From Erysipelotrichaceae bacterium (GTDB lineage Bacteria; Bacillota_I; Bacilli_A; Erysipelotrichales; Erysipelotrichaceae), in the NCBI GenBank assembly GCA_017512285.1, contig JAFWGU010000012.1, positions 1-47,248 of the forward strand: 47,248 bases of DNA. The letters run 5' to 3'. Below, in pieces: positions 6,987 to 14,616 of this stretch. The position numbers and the translations under genes were made by a program. How positions within the stretch are numbered: the stretch's first letter is position 1; every line of letters starts with the position of its first letter. The notes under the pieces are model-generated. The model had not been told where the DNA came from and searched no databases. It saw nothing but the letters and a program-made list of their open reading frames with translations.

Positions 6987-7793
6987 ATGCTGAAGTGCCC
7001 AAAGTGCTATAAGGAATTGAGAAGAGAAGGCAGCTGTTACAGATGTGAGAACGGCCACAGCTATGACATATCAAAGGAAGGATATGTCAATTTAATGCTG
7101 GCAAACATGAAGCACAGCAGGGAACCGGGAGACAGTCCTGAATCTCTGAGGTCCAGGGAAGCCTTCCTCAACAAGGGCTACTATCAGCCTCTGGCTGAAG
7201 AGCTGACCAGTATAATAAATGATTATATAAAAGAAGGGGCATCATTCCTGGATGCCGGCTGCGGCACGGGATACTACCTGGACTTCATAATGAAAAACAT
7301 TGATAAGAAGATCAGCTTCTTTGCCACGGACATCGCCAAGAAGGGCGTTGCCATGTGTGCCAAGAAGTGCAGGGAAGCCACCTGCTTTGTCGGCAACGTC
7401 TTCCATCTGCCATTTGGCGAAGAGAGTCTGGATGGCTTGATGAGCATATTCTGCCCTTACAGTGGAGAGGAATTTTCCAGAATCGTCAGGAAAGGCGGCA
7501 TCGTCATTGCGGTAACCCCGGGCAGTCATCATCTGATCGAGATGAAGGAAGTTGTCTATGATGAACCCTATCTCAATGAGGAAAAGGGCTATGACCTGCC
7601 GGATTTTGAATGCGTAAGACAGACCAAGGTCACCTATGAAATGGACCTGGCTGAAAACAGTGACATCGCAACCCTGTGGTGCATGACGCCTTACTATCAT
7701 ACTACCAGTAAGGAAAACAATGAAAGGCTGCTATCTCTGACTTCAATAAGAGCAAGGGCAGATTTCTTGGTGAGTGTCTATGAGAAGAAATAG
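6987..7793 (+). CDS. 23S rRNA guanine-N1 methyltransferase, RlmA family
   Basis: A 268-residue SAM-dependent methyltransferase. The N-terminal zinc finger (C4, C7, C20, H24) and the following GDSPESLRSREAFLNKGYY segment are characteristic of RlmA enzymes, which methylate N1 of a guanine in helix 35 of 23S rRNA (G745 in Gram-negatives, G748 in Gram-positives). The SAM-binding motif DAGCGTG is at 89-95. Being from a Firmicute it is more likely the G748 (RlmAII) type, but the sequence alone does not settle this. A CGGAGA site precedes the ATG. The next gene starts inside its 3' end. Confidence 0.82.
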   Translation: MLKCPKCYKELRREGSCYRCENGHSYDISKEGYVNLMLANMKHSREPGDSPESLRSREAFLNKGYYQPLAEELTSIINDYIKEGASFLDAGCGTGYYLDFIMKNIDKKISFFATDIAKKGVAMCAKKCREATCFVGNVFHLPFGEESLDGLMSIFCPYSGEEFSRIVRKGGIVIAVTPGSHHLIEMKEVVYDEPYLNEEKGYDLPDFECVRQTKVTYEMDLAENSDIATLWCMTPYYHTTSKENNERLLSLTSIRARADFLVSVYEKK

Positions 7794-8619
7794 CATAGCA
7801 CTGATTCTTCTTGTGCTGCTTCTGCTTACAGGCTGCGGTTCACTGGGCAAGGTACATACTGTTGCCGTACTGGGCAAGGCGGATACCGATGAAGCCGTTA
7901 TCGTGGTTACCGATGTAAACGGCAGGCAGAAGTCGAAGAAGATAGATTATCCGGCTGAGGAATACTTTGGCGAGGAGGCCGTCTACTATTCCACAGACGG
8001 CAAAAACTATGACTCGCTGGGATATGATGATTTAAGGAAGAAGGACAGGATTGAAAACCTGAACGGCGTGATCATGTATCACGCAGAAGATTCCTGTACC
8101 TATGTATATGAAAACGGCAACAGGCTGGCTGTCTATAAGGACGGCAGTAAGCTAAGAGAGTTTTCACTGGATGGCATGACTCTGCTTAAGGTGGAGAAGG
8201 GACTGCTGTACCATTGCGACGGCAACGGGACACTGCGTGTTTATGACGTCAGAAGCGATGAACTTCTACATGAACTTGATGCTTCATCTCTGTATCCGTT
8301 GAGTGTTACGACCGTTGAAGGCAATACCTATCTGGTAAGCTACCGGGGATATACTCTTCTGGAAGACTGGCAGCTGGGATCGACTTACGTATATCCGGTC
8401 CAGTTTGACGAAATCAGAAACTGCAGAGGAAGGTACATTACCGTCACTGACAACATGGAACTGAAGACATATGAGGTGTCATTTGACAGTCACAGAATGA
8501 TCATGAGTGACGACATCGATGATGACATCATTGGATATGTGAATTTTGAAAAGCTGTACGCAGCATGGTATGAGAAGGGCTATGAAGTTCTGAACTTCTA
8601 TGGCTTTGTGGGAGAATGA
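7780..8619 (+). CDS. Putative lipoprotein of unknown function
   Basis: A 279-residue predicted lipoprotein with signal peptide and lipobox LLTGC (Cys19). The mature part is rich in beta-strand-like stretches with repeated Tyr/Asp/Gly (DGNGTLRVYDVRSDELLHEL resembles one blade of a beta-propeller), but no named family is recognised. ATG at 7780 is preferred over a GTG at 7774 because GGTGAG lies at the right distance. It overlaps the 3' end of the RlmA-like gene by 14 bases, suggesting translational coupling. Confidence 0.65.
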   Translation: MRRNSIALILLVLLLLTGCGSLGKVHTVAVLGKADTDEAVIVVTDVNGRQKSKKIDYPAEEYFGEEAVYYSTDGKNYDSLGYDDLRKKDRIENLNGVIMYHAEDSCTYVYENGNRLAVYKDGSKLREFSLDGMTLLKVEKGLLYHCDGNGTLRVYDVRSDELLHELDASSLYPLSVTTVEGNTYLVSYRGYTLLEDWQLGSTYVYPVQFDEIRNCRGRYITVTDNMELKTYEVSFDSHRMIMSDDIDDDIIGYVNFEKLYAAWYEKGYEVLNFYGFVGE

Positions 8620-8621
8620 GC

Positions 8622-9182
8622 ATGGAATACTATGATCCGGAATTGGTACTGGAAACCGAACATCTTTTATTAAGAGCCCTGAGGCGTGACGATGCCCTGG
8701 CCATTTACCATGCCATAAACCATGACAGGGAAGTGCTTAAGTATTACGTAGCTCCATACATTGAAGATGAAAAGGATGCCAGCGTTGAAGGCACGGTAAG
8801 ATATGCCGAGACGGCAGGCGTCTACATCTTTGCGGTAGTGCTGAAGGAAACCGGGGAAGTCATCGGCATGATCAATCAATGCAATAAGATGAATCCCTAT
8901 TTCCGCAATGTGGAAGTTGGCTATGCCATAGCCAGAAAATACTGGAACAGAGGCTACTGTACCGAGGCGCTTGTAGCCATGATTGATCTGTTGCTATCGA
9001 GAGGAGTACATAAGGTATTCTGTCAGCACGTACTGGAGAATGAAGCATCGGAAAAGGTAATGATCAAAGCCGGAATGAAAAAGGAAGGCCTGAGAAGAGA
9101 CGAACTGTATTACAGGGACCGCTATTGGGATGTTAACTGTTACTACGTGCTTAATGATAAGGAGAACGGCAATGAAGTATAA
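8622..9182 (+). CDS. GNAT family N-acetyltransferase, RimJ/RimL-like
   Basis: A 186-residue acetyltransferase that would use acetyl-CoA. The N-terminal 'LETEHLLLRALRRDDALAI' and the acetyl-CoA loop region YWNRGYCTEAL (about residues 105-115), followed by GVHKVFCQHVLENEASEKVMIKAGM, match the RimJ/RimL group that acetylates protein N-termini or small amines. The substrate is unknown. ATG at 8622 is preferred over 8616 because GGGAGA is 7 bases away from it. It is in a tight run with the lipoprotein upstream and the HAD phosphatase downstream, which overlaps its end. Confidence 0.85.
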   Translation: MEYYDPELVLETEHLLLRALRRDDALAIYHAINHDREVLKYYVAPYIEDEKDASVEGTVRYAETAGVYIFAVVLKETGEVIGMINQCNKMNPYFRNVEVGYAIARKYWNRGYCTEALVAMIDLLLSRGVHKVFCQHVLENEASEKVMIKAGMKKEGLRRDELYYRDRYWDVNCYYVLNDKENGNEV

Positions 9183-9948
9183 GGCATTCATATTTGACAT
9201 TGACGGTACGCTGACTGACCTTAAGACCTGGGAAATCGTTCCTTCGGCTGCCGAAGCGATCAATCAGCTGCAGAAGAAGGGCTATCCGGTGATCATTGCC
9301 AGCGGCAGAGCCCCGCATTCAGCACCGAAACTGGCTGAGGCCGGCATTCATCCTGATTACTATGTCGGTTCAAACGGCCACATTATAGTAGACCGTGAGG
9401 GAAAGACGATCTGGGGCGAATTCTTTGACAGAGATCTCTATCACAGGATAAATGACTTCTGCAGGAAAAATAACCTGGGACTGTTCTGGAAGATGGAGGA
9501 CTGCTGTTACATCGTCGTTGACCATCCCAACATGCCCAAGATAATGGAAAGACTTCCTGATGATGTCGTAAGATTTGAAGTTGATGATGATAAGCTGCCT
9601 AATTCCGGAGCGCTGGTTGGCGAGGAGAAGGACAGACAGCTGTTCATGAGCGAGTTTGCCGGTCAGCTGGAATGCGTTAACGGAGGATTACTGCTGTTTG
9701 ACGTCAACAAGCTTGGCGTCAGTAAGAAGAACGGTCTGGAAGTGCTCCTGAAGATGCTGAACATTGATCCGGAAGACGTCATGGCCTTCGGTGACAGCGA
9801 GAATGACATCGAAATGCTGCAGATGGCCGGGACGGCTGTAGTCATGGGTGACGGCATGGAAAAAGCCAAGGCCGTTGCAGACTACATAGCCGAGCCGACA
9901 TACGCTGACGGCATTATGAAAACTCTTAAAAAATTTGGCGTTTTGTAG
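9172..9948 (+). CDS. HAD-superfamily phosphatase, Cof/type IIB
   Basis: A 258-residue HAD hydrolase of the Cof subfamily, which typically dephosphorylates sugar phosphates, FMN or pyridoxal phosphate. Motif I is FDIDGT (D9, D11), motif II IIASGRA, and motif IV GDSENDIEML near residue 205; the cap lies between motifs II and III. AAGGAG precedes the ATG at 9172, inside the end of the acetyltransferase gene. The actual substrate cannot be read from the sequence. Confidence 0.87.
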   Translation: MKYKAFIFDIDGTLTDLKTWEIVPSAAEAINQLQKKGYPVIIASGRAPHSAPKLAEAGIHPDYYVGSNGHIIVDREGKTIWGEFFDRDLYHRINDFCRKNNLGLFWKMEDCCYIVVDHPNMPKIMERLPDDVVRFEVDDDKLPNSGALVGEEKDRQLFMSEFAGQLECVNGGLLLFDVNKLGVSKKNGLEVLLKMLNIDPEDVMAFGDSENDIEMLQMAGTAVVMGDGMEKAKAVADYIAEPTYADGIMKTLKKFGVL

Positions 9949-9967
9949 AAAAAACCGAGAGATATTA

Positions 9968-9976
9968 TGTTAGAAT
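9968..9976 (+). promoter_or_regulatory. Extended -10 promoter for the DUF1846 gene
   Basis: TGTTAGAAT: a TGT extension joined to TAGAAT, 27 bases before the ATG. No -35 of good quality is seen. Confidence 0.45.
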
Positions 9977-10003
9977 ATTGAAGTGTATTTGGAGGTGAGC
10001 CCG

Positions 10004-11494
10004 ATGAATAAAATAGCATTCGATAATGAGAAATACATTAAGATGCAGTCTGCCAAGATCATGGAAAGAGTCAACAGATTTGACAACAAGCTTTATCTTG
10101 AATTCGGCGGCAAGCTGTTTGACGACTATCATGCTTCAAGAGTTCTTCCGGGTTTCCAGCCAGACATCAAGGTCAGAATGCTGACAAGCATGGCTGACAA
10201 GGTTGAGATAGTCATTGTCATAAATGCCCATGACATTGAAAAGAGCAAGCTGCGCAGCGATCTGGGCATCACCTATAACCAGGACGTACTGAGACTCATT
10301 GATGCCTTTACCGGCATTGGTCTGTATGTCAGCAGCGTCGTAATTGCTCAGTATGTTTCCCTGGCACCGGTTGATAACTTCAAGAGCCAGCTGGAAAAGA
10401 TGGGCATCAGAGTCTATCTGCACTATGCAATCAAGGATTATCCGTCAAACGTTGACTTCATCGTTTCCGAAGAAGGATACGGACGTAACGAATACGTTGA
10501 GACAACCAGACCTCTGGTCGTCGTAACGGCACCTGGCCCGGGCAGCGGCAAGATGGCCACCTGTCTGTCCCAGTTATATCACGAGCATAAGAGAGGCGTA
10601 TTTGCCGGTTATGCCAAGTATGAAACATTCCCGATCTTCAATCTGCCGTTAAGCCATCCTGTCAATCTGGCATATGAGGCTGCCACGGTAGATCTGGACG
10701 ATGTAAACATGATCGACCCGTTCCATCTGGAAGCCTATGGCATCACGGCAGTCAACTACAACCGTGACGTTGAGATCTTCCCGGTACTGCGCAGGATCCT
10801 GAAGCAGATCACCAATGATGACATCTACCATTCACCGACTGACATGGGCGTCAACATGTGCGGATTATGTATATCCGATGATGAAGTTGCCAGGGAAGCC
10901 GGCAAGGAAGAGATCATCAGAAGATATTTCCAGGCCCTGGTCGATGTAAGAATGGGTGTTGCCAATGAGAACATCATTCAGAAGATGGAAGTCATCATGA
11001 ACAAGGCGGGATTAACTGCCGAGGACAGAAAGTGTGTCATAGCCGCCAATGAAAAGGCTGATCAGACCAAGGGACCGGCTGTTGCCATTGAACTGAATGA
11101 CGGCAGGATCGTTACCGGAAAGAATTCAGCGTTATTGGGAGCTGCCAGTGCCGCACTGATCAATGCCATGAAGGCAGAGGCAGGATTCAGCGATGAGACC
11201 ATGCTGCTGTCTCCGAACATCATTGAACCGGTTCAGAGGCTTAAGGTTGATTTCCTGGGAAACAACAACCCGCGTCTGCACCTGTCAGAAGTGCTTGTTG
11301 CCTTAACGATCAGCGCGCAGATGAACCCGGTAGCCGGAAAGGCGATCGAGGCCTTGCCGCTGTTGAACGGGGCTCAGGCTCACTCAACCGTAATACTGTC
11401 TCAGGATGACATAAACACGTTTAAAAAGCTGGGTGTAATGCTCACATGCGAGCCTACATACCAGACCAAGAAGCTGTTTCATCCGGCAAAATAG
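10004..11494 (+). CDS. DUF1846 (UPF0371) family protein
   Basis: A 496-residue cytoplasmic protein of the conserved DUF1846 family, recognised from the N-terminal FDNEKYIKMQSAKI...NKLYLEFGGKLFDDYHASRVLPGF run and overall length. The function is not established. It carries a Walker-A-like GPGSGK at 178-183 followed by a plausible nucleotide-binding fold. GGAGGTGAG precedes ATG 10004; the frame is open for seven codons further upstream but without a better start. It is monocistronic and is the last gene of the block separating nusG from rplK. Confidence 0.85.
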   Translation: MNKIAFDNEKYIKMQSAKIMERVNRFDNKLYLEFGGKLFDDYHASRVLPGFQPDIKVRMLTSMADKVEIVIVINAHDIEKSKLRSDLGITYNQDVLRLIDAFTGIGLYVSSVVIAQYVSLAPVDNFKSQLEKMGIRVYLHYAIKDYPSNVDFIVSEEGYGRNEYVETTRPLVVVTAPGPGSGKMATCLSQLYHEHKRGVFAGYAKYETFPIFNLPLSHPVNLAYEAATVDLDDVNMIDPFHLEAYGITAVNYNRDVEIFPVLRRILKQITNDDIYHSPTDMGVNMCGLCISDDEVAREAGKEEIIRRYFQALVDVRMGVANENIIQKMEVIMNKAGLTAEDRKCVIAANEKADQTKGPAVAIELNDGRIVTGKNSALLGAASAALINAMKAEAGFSDETMLLSPNIIEPVQRLKVDFLGNNNPRLHLSEVLVALTISAQMNPVAGKAIEALPLLNGAQAHSTVILSQDDINTFKKLGVMLTCEPTYQTKKLFHPAK

Positions 11495-11499
11495 ACGTT

Positions 11500-11529
11500 A
11501 ATCAGAGGCTTGAAAAAAGCCTTTTGATT
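11500..11529 (+). terminator. Imperfect terminator hairpin after the DUF1846 gene
   Basis: AATCA-GGCTT pairs with AAGCC-TGATT around internal mismatches and a short A-rich loop. The T-run is inside the 3' arm and short, so efficiency is uncertain. Confidence 0.4.
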
Positions 11530-11554
11530 TGTGCAAAAACAGGTCATGTTTTTG

Positions 11555-11583
11555 TTGACATGGGGTAGTCAAAATAGTAAGAT
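11555..11583 (+). promoter_or_regulatory. Promoter for rplK-rplA
   Basis: TTGACA (11555-11560), 17-base spacer, TAAGAT (11578-11583). The same pair of hexamers drives the tRNA-Ile/Ala unit at 47037. It gives an untranslated leader of about 80 bases. Confidence 0.8.
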
Positions 11584-11611
11584 ATTACTGCTACACGCTA
11601 GCGTTTTAATT

Positions 11612-11642
11612 GTGGAAGAAGGTTTGCAACCCTTCACACCAC
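11612..11642 (+). promoter_or_regulatory. Leader hairpin upstream of rplK, possible L1 autoregulatory site
   Basis: GTGG and CCAC form the lower stem and GAAGG with CCTTC the upper stem, separated by an asymmetric internal loop (two bases on one side, three on the other). There is no T-run, so it is not a terminator. In many bacteria L1 represses rplKA by binding a leader mimic of its 23S rRNA site, which has a similar stem-internal loop-stem layout. The assignment is inference from position and shape. Confidence 0.45.
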
Positions 11643-11672
11643 GACATAAACACATTTATAGGAGGTCCGTTT

Positions 11673-12089
11673 ATGAAGAGAGTTGCTAAAGTTTGTAAGC
11701 TCCAGTTCCAGGCGGGCGGAGCTAGACCAGGACCAGCCCTTGCATCAGCAGGCATTAACATGCCACAGTTCTGTCAGGCATTCAACGATGCTACAAAGGA
11801 CAGAGCAGGGGATATCGTTCCGGTAATCATTACCGCTTATGAAGACAAGTCATTTGACTTCGTATGCAAGACAACACCAGCTGCCATTCTGTTAAAGAAG
11901 GCTGCAGGAATTGCTAAAGCTGCTGGCAATCCTAAGACTGAGAGGGCTGGTACGATCACTGTTGATCAGTTAAGAGAGATCGCTGCATACAAGATGCCTG
12001 ACTTAAACGCAAACGACGTTGAGGCTGCAATGAGAATCGTTGCCGGCACAGCTCGTAACATGGGCATCGCAATTGAAGGATGGGAGTAA
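11673..12089 (+). CDS. rplK: 50S ribosomal protein L11
   Basis: A 138-residue L11, part of the GTPase-associated centre with 23S rRNA helices 43-44. AGGAGGT precedes ATG 11673; an upstream in-frame start would add 21 unrelated residues encoded by the leader. The C-terminal RNA-binding domain (TKDRAGD onward, ending [10 protein letters not shown]) is normal. The N-terminal domain is unusual: the conserved segment usually reading NPAPPVGPALGQ is here RPGPALAS, about four residues shorter and without the Pro-Pro pair that contacts thiostrepton and factor-binding RNA. I recall a similar shortening in Mollicutes L11. Confidence 0.95.
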   Translation: MKRVAKVCKLQFQAGGARPGPALASAGINMPQFCQAFNDATKDRAGDIVPVIITAYEDKSFDFVCKTTPAAILLKKAAGIAKAAGNPKTERAGTITVDQLREIAAYKMPDLNANDVEAAMRIVAGTARNMGIAIEGWE

Positions 12090-12095
12090 GATAGT

Positions 12096-12782
12096 ATGCC
12101 AAAGCACGGAAAGAAATATCTGGAAGCTGCAAAGCTCATCGATAAGACAAAATTATATCCAATCCTGGAAGCAGCAGAATTATTAAAGAAGGTCTCATAT
12201 GGTAAGTTTGACGCATCAGTTGAAACATGCTTCAGACTGAACGTAGACCCACGTCACGCAGACGAACAGATCCGTGGTGCCATGGTATTGCCACACGGTA
12301 CTGGTAAGTCTCAGAAGGTTCTGGTCATCACTCAGGGACCAAAGGAACAGGAAGCTAAGGATGCAGGCGCTGACATCGTTGGCGGCAAGGATATCCTTGA
12401 ACAGATCAAGGGCGGCTGGTTCGATTTCGACGTAATCGTAGCCACACCTGACATGATGGGTGAACTTGGTAAGTTAGGTAAGCTGTTAGGCCCGAAGGGC
12501 TTAATGCCAAACCCAAAGACCGGAACAGTCACAATGGACCTGAAGAAGGCCGTTGATGAAATCAAGAAGGGTAAAGTTACCTACCGTACAGATAAGCAGG
12601 GAAACATCAACTGCGCAATCGGTAAGGTATCATTCACTCCAGAACAGATCGCCGAGAATTTCCAGGCTCTGTACGATGTAATCTTAAAGGCTAGACCAGC
12701 AGCTGTTAAGGGCACATACATGAAGAATGTTGTCATTTCAAGCTCAATGGCTCCAAGCATTAAGGTTGATCACGCTATTTAA
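12096..12782 (+). CDS. rplA: 50S ribosomal protein L1
   Basis: A 228-residue L1 of the ribosomal L1 stalk, involved in release of tRNA from the E site. It carries the typical [21 protein letters not shown] and [19 protein letters not shown] segments. It starts 6 bases after the rplK stop. L1 is commonly the translational repressor of its own operon. It is followed by the L10 leader, not by a terminator of its own. Confidence 0.97.
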   Translation: MPKHGKKYLEAAKLIDKTKLYPILEAAELLKKVSYGKFDASVETCFRLNVDPRHADEQIRGAMVLPHGTGKSQKVLVITQGPKEQEAKDAGADIVGGKDILEQIKGGWFDFDVIVATPDMMGELGKLGKLLGPKGLMPNPKTGTVTMDLKKAVDEIKKGKVTYRTDKQGNINCAIGKVSFTPEQIAENFQALYDVILKARPAAVKGTYMKNVVISSSMAPSIKVDHAI

Positions 12783-12810
12783 TTAAAAAGAAAAAAGATT
12801 GTAACAATAT

Positions 12811-12916
12811 ACCATAGACAGTAACGACCGCAAGGTGTAAAAATGTTACCGAGGTAGAAGAAGCATAAAATGTATTTTTCACCCGTTTTGTCTGTGCGTA
12901 GATAAGACGGGTATTT
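12811..12916 (+). ncRNA. L10 leader (autoregulatory mRNA leader of rplJ-rplL)
   Basis: The sequence contains the hallmark elements of the L10 leader family: an AGACAGTAACG segment, a GTAAC/GTTAC helix (12821-12825 with 12845-12849) enclosing ACC-GCAA-GGT with a GNRA tetraloop, and the conserved GTTACCGAGGTAG 3' of it. The L10-L12 complex binds this RNA and represses rplJ-rplL when free L10 is in excess. It fills most of the 180-base gap between rplA and rplJ. The 3' part is the terminator-like helix listed separately. Confidence 0.8.
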
Positions 12917-12919
12917 TAT
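12881..12919 (+). terminator. Terminator-like helix of the L10 leader
   Basis: A 13-bp stem with G-U pairs (ACCCGTTTTGTCT with AGATAAGACGGGT) and a 6-base loop, followed by ATTTTATTT. It could act as an attenuator controlled by L10 binding to the upstream domain. Confidence 0.6.
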
Positions 12920-12962
12920 TTCTGGTATATTGACACAATATATTAAAGAAAGGAAGGACATT

Positions 12963-13457
12963 ATGAACCAAACGATCCTACAGCAAAAACAGGAACTGGT
13001 TAAGACAATCGCTGACAAGATTGCCAATGCCGGCTCAACAGTAGTAGTAGAATATCGTGGATTAACTGTCGCAGAAGTAACCGAATTACGTAGAACATTA
13101 CGTGAAGAGGGCTGTGAAATGGTTGTCTATAAGAATTCTATGACTCAGCGTGCTGTTGAGGAATTAGGATACCATGATCTGCTTGATTCTCTGAAAGGCC
13201 CGAACGCAATCGCCGTTTCAAAGGATGAAATCGCAGCCAGCCGTATCTTAAGCAAATTTGCTAAGAAGCACACAAAACTGATCGTAAAGGCCGGTATCGT
13301 TGAAAACAAGGTTATCAATGCAGATGAAGTTGCAGAGTTAGCTAAGTTACCTAACAAGGAAGGCATGTTATCAATGTTACTCGGATGCTTACAAGCACCA
13401 ATCAGCTCATTTGCTAGAGCTACAAAAGCTATCGCAGATGCTAAGGAAGCCAATTAA
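12963..13457 (+). CDS. rplJ: 50S ribosomal protein L10
   Basis: A 164-residue L10, which anchors L7/L12 dimers to the ribosomal stalk. The N-terminal domain has VVVEYRGLTVAEVTELRRTLRE and YKNSMTQRAVEE, normal for the family. AGGAAGG lies 5 bases before ATG 12963; the upstream in-frame codons belong to the leader. It is the first gene downstream of its own regulatory leader. Confidence 0.96.
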   Translation: MNQTILQQKQELVKTIADKIANAGSTVVVEYRGLTVAEVTELRRTLREEGCEMVVYKNSMTQRAVEELGYHDLLDSLKGPNAIAVSKDEIAASRILSKFAKKHTKLIVKAGIVENKVINADEVAELAKLPNKEGMLSMLLGCLQAPISSFARATKAIADAKEAN

Positions 13458-13472
13458 TAGGAGGAAAATATC

Positions 13473-13862
13473 ATGGCAAAGTTAACAAATGAAGAAATTA
13501 TCGCATCTTTAAAAGAGATGACAATCTTAGAATTAAATGATTTAGTAAAGGCTATCGAAGAAGAATTCGGTGTTACAGCTGCTGCTCCAGTTGCTGCTGC
13601 CGCTGCGCCAGTTGAAGAAGCTGCTCCACAGGGACCAACAGAAGTTACAGTATTACTGAAGGAAGTTGGCCAGCAGAAGATCGCTGTCATCAAGGCTGTT
13701 AAGGAAGCTACAGGTCTGAACCTGATGGAAGCTAAGAAGATCGTTGACAGCGTTACACCTGACAACCCAGGCGTTATCAAGGAAAACGTCAAGATCGAAG
13801 ACGCAGATGCAATCAAGGAACAGATCCTGGCTGCTGGTGGCGTTGTTGAATATAAGGCATAG
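13473..13862 (+). CDS. rplL: 50S ribosomal protein L7/L12
   Basis: A 129-residue stalk protein that recruits translation GTPases. It has the helical N-terminal dimerisation region, an Ala/Pro-rich hinge (about residues 37-52) and the globular C-terminal domain with [30 protein letters not shown] precedes the ATG. Confidence 0.97.
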   Translation: MAKLTNEEIIASLKEMTILELNDLVKAIEEEFGVTAAAPVAAAAAPVEEAAPQGPTEVTVLLKEVGQQKIAVIKAVKEATGLNLMEAKKIVDSVTPDNPGVIKENVKIEDADAIKEQILAAGGVVEYKA

Positions 13863-13880
13863 TAACAAAAAGTCATTTAC

Positions 13881-13907
13881 GGAAAGCCGGACATGCTTCG
13901 GCTTTTC
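13881..13907 (+). terminator. Hairpin between rplL and rsmC
   Basis: GGAAAGCCG (13881-13889) pairs with CGGCTTTTC (13899-13907) with one G-U pair. No T-run follows, so it is more likely a processing or partial attenuation site than a full terminator. Confidence 0.4.
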
Positions 13908-13924
13908 GTGCATGGTGAATTAAT

Positions 13925-14512
13925 ATGAATCATTATTTCACTAGTGACCCTAGTAGAAAGCCTAACCGAAAGAGTATTGACTTTCGGTTTTTGGGTATCT
14001 CTGAGACCTTCATTTCAGATGACGGTGTTTTCAGCAAGGACACTCTGGACTTCGGTTCAAGAGTATTGCTGGAAACTGTCATTGGAAGAGACCTCAGGGG
14101 AGACCTTTTGGATCTGGGCTGTGGACTAGGATATATGGGTGTGCTTCTCAAGAAGCATCATCCTGAACTGAATGTTACGATGATCGACATTAATGAAACC
14201 GCAGTAGAACTGGCGGAGGAAAACAGCAGACTATACCATCAGGAAAACCGCTGCATCTGCAATGACGGATTAAACGGCATAACTGACAGGTTTGACGCGA
14301 TCGTTTTCAACCCTCCGATCAGAACGGGGAAGGACAACGTCTACAGAATGCTTGACCAGGCCCTGGAACATCTGAATGAAGGCGGATGTCTGTACATCGT
14401 AATGCGCCGTCAGCAGGGAGCTGAGAGCGCGGTAAGACATCTGCAGGAACACGCCAAACCCGAAGTGCTCGAAAAGAAAAAGGGGTACTGGGTTGTCGCG
14501 ATTTGCAATTGA
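13925..14512 (+). CDS. 16S rRNA guanine-N2 methyltransferase, RsmC/YbxB-like
   Basis: A 195-residue class I methyltransferase. The SAM motif DLGCGLGYMG is at 63-72 and the catalytic NPPIRTGK at 129-136, the NPP signature of base-N methylases of the RsmC group. It corresponds to B. subtilis ybxB, which also lies between rplL and rpoB. Only the catalytic half of E. coli RsmC is present, as in other Firmicutes. The rRNA target is inferred from the family. Its 3' end overlaps one of the rpoB -35 boxes. Confidence 0.85.
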   Translation: MNHYFTSDPSRKPNRKSIDFRFLGISETFISDDGVFSKDTLDFGSRVLLETVIGRDLRGDLLDLGCGLGYMGVLLKKHHPELNVTMIDINETAVELAEENSRLYHQENRCICNDGLNGITDRFDAIVFNPPIRTGKDNVYRMLDQALEHLNEGGCLYIVMRRQQGAESAVRHLQEHAKPEVLEKKKGYWVVAICN

Positions 14513-14544
14513 CATGTTGACATTAAATTGTTATAGTGTAGAAT
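14509..14544 (+). promoter_or_regulatory. Tandem overlapping promoters for rpoB-rpoC
   Basis: Two TTGACA boxes (14509-14514 and 14517-14522) are followed by TATAGT (14532-14537, 17-base spacer from the first) and TAGAAT (14539-14544, 16-base spacer from the second). The two promoters are offset by 7-8 bases and start just inside the rsmC stop. Confidence 0.75.
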
Positions 14545-14566
14545 GCAATATTATTTAAATTAAAAT

Positions 14567-14589
14567 GGGTAAGAATCGGCTTCTTGCCC
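14567..14589 (+). promoter_or_regulatory. rpoB leader hairpin
   Basis: GGGTAAGAA pairs with TTCTTGCCC around a 5-base loop (one G-U pair). It lies between the promoter and the rpoB ribosome binding site and lacks a T-run. Its role, RNA stability or protein binding, is not determined. Confidence 0.5.
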
Positions 14590-14616
14590 TATTAGAGAGA
14601 GGAAAGGGTGTTGTTA

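Noticed and set aside
7242-7700. 152-codon minus-strand frame over the RlmA-like gene
   Set aside because: Shadow of a well-supported methyltransferase; no binding site or homology recognised.
12930-12935. TTGACA just upstream of rplJ
   Set aside because: Too close to the ATG for a -10 and start site; rplJ is better explained by the transcript through the L10 leader.
13454-13876. 140-codon minus-strand frame over rplL
   Set aside because: Ala/Ser/Thr-rich reverse complement of the Ala-rich L7/L12 hinge; no start signals.
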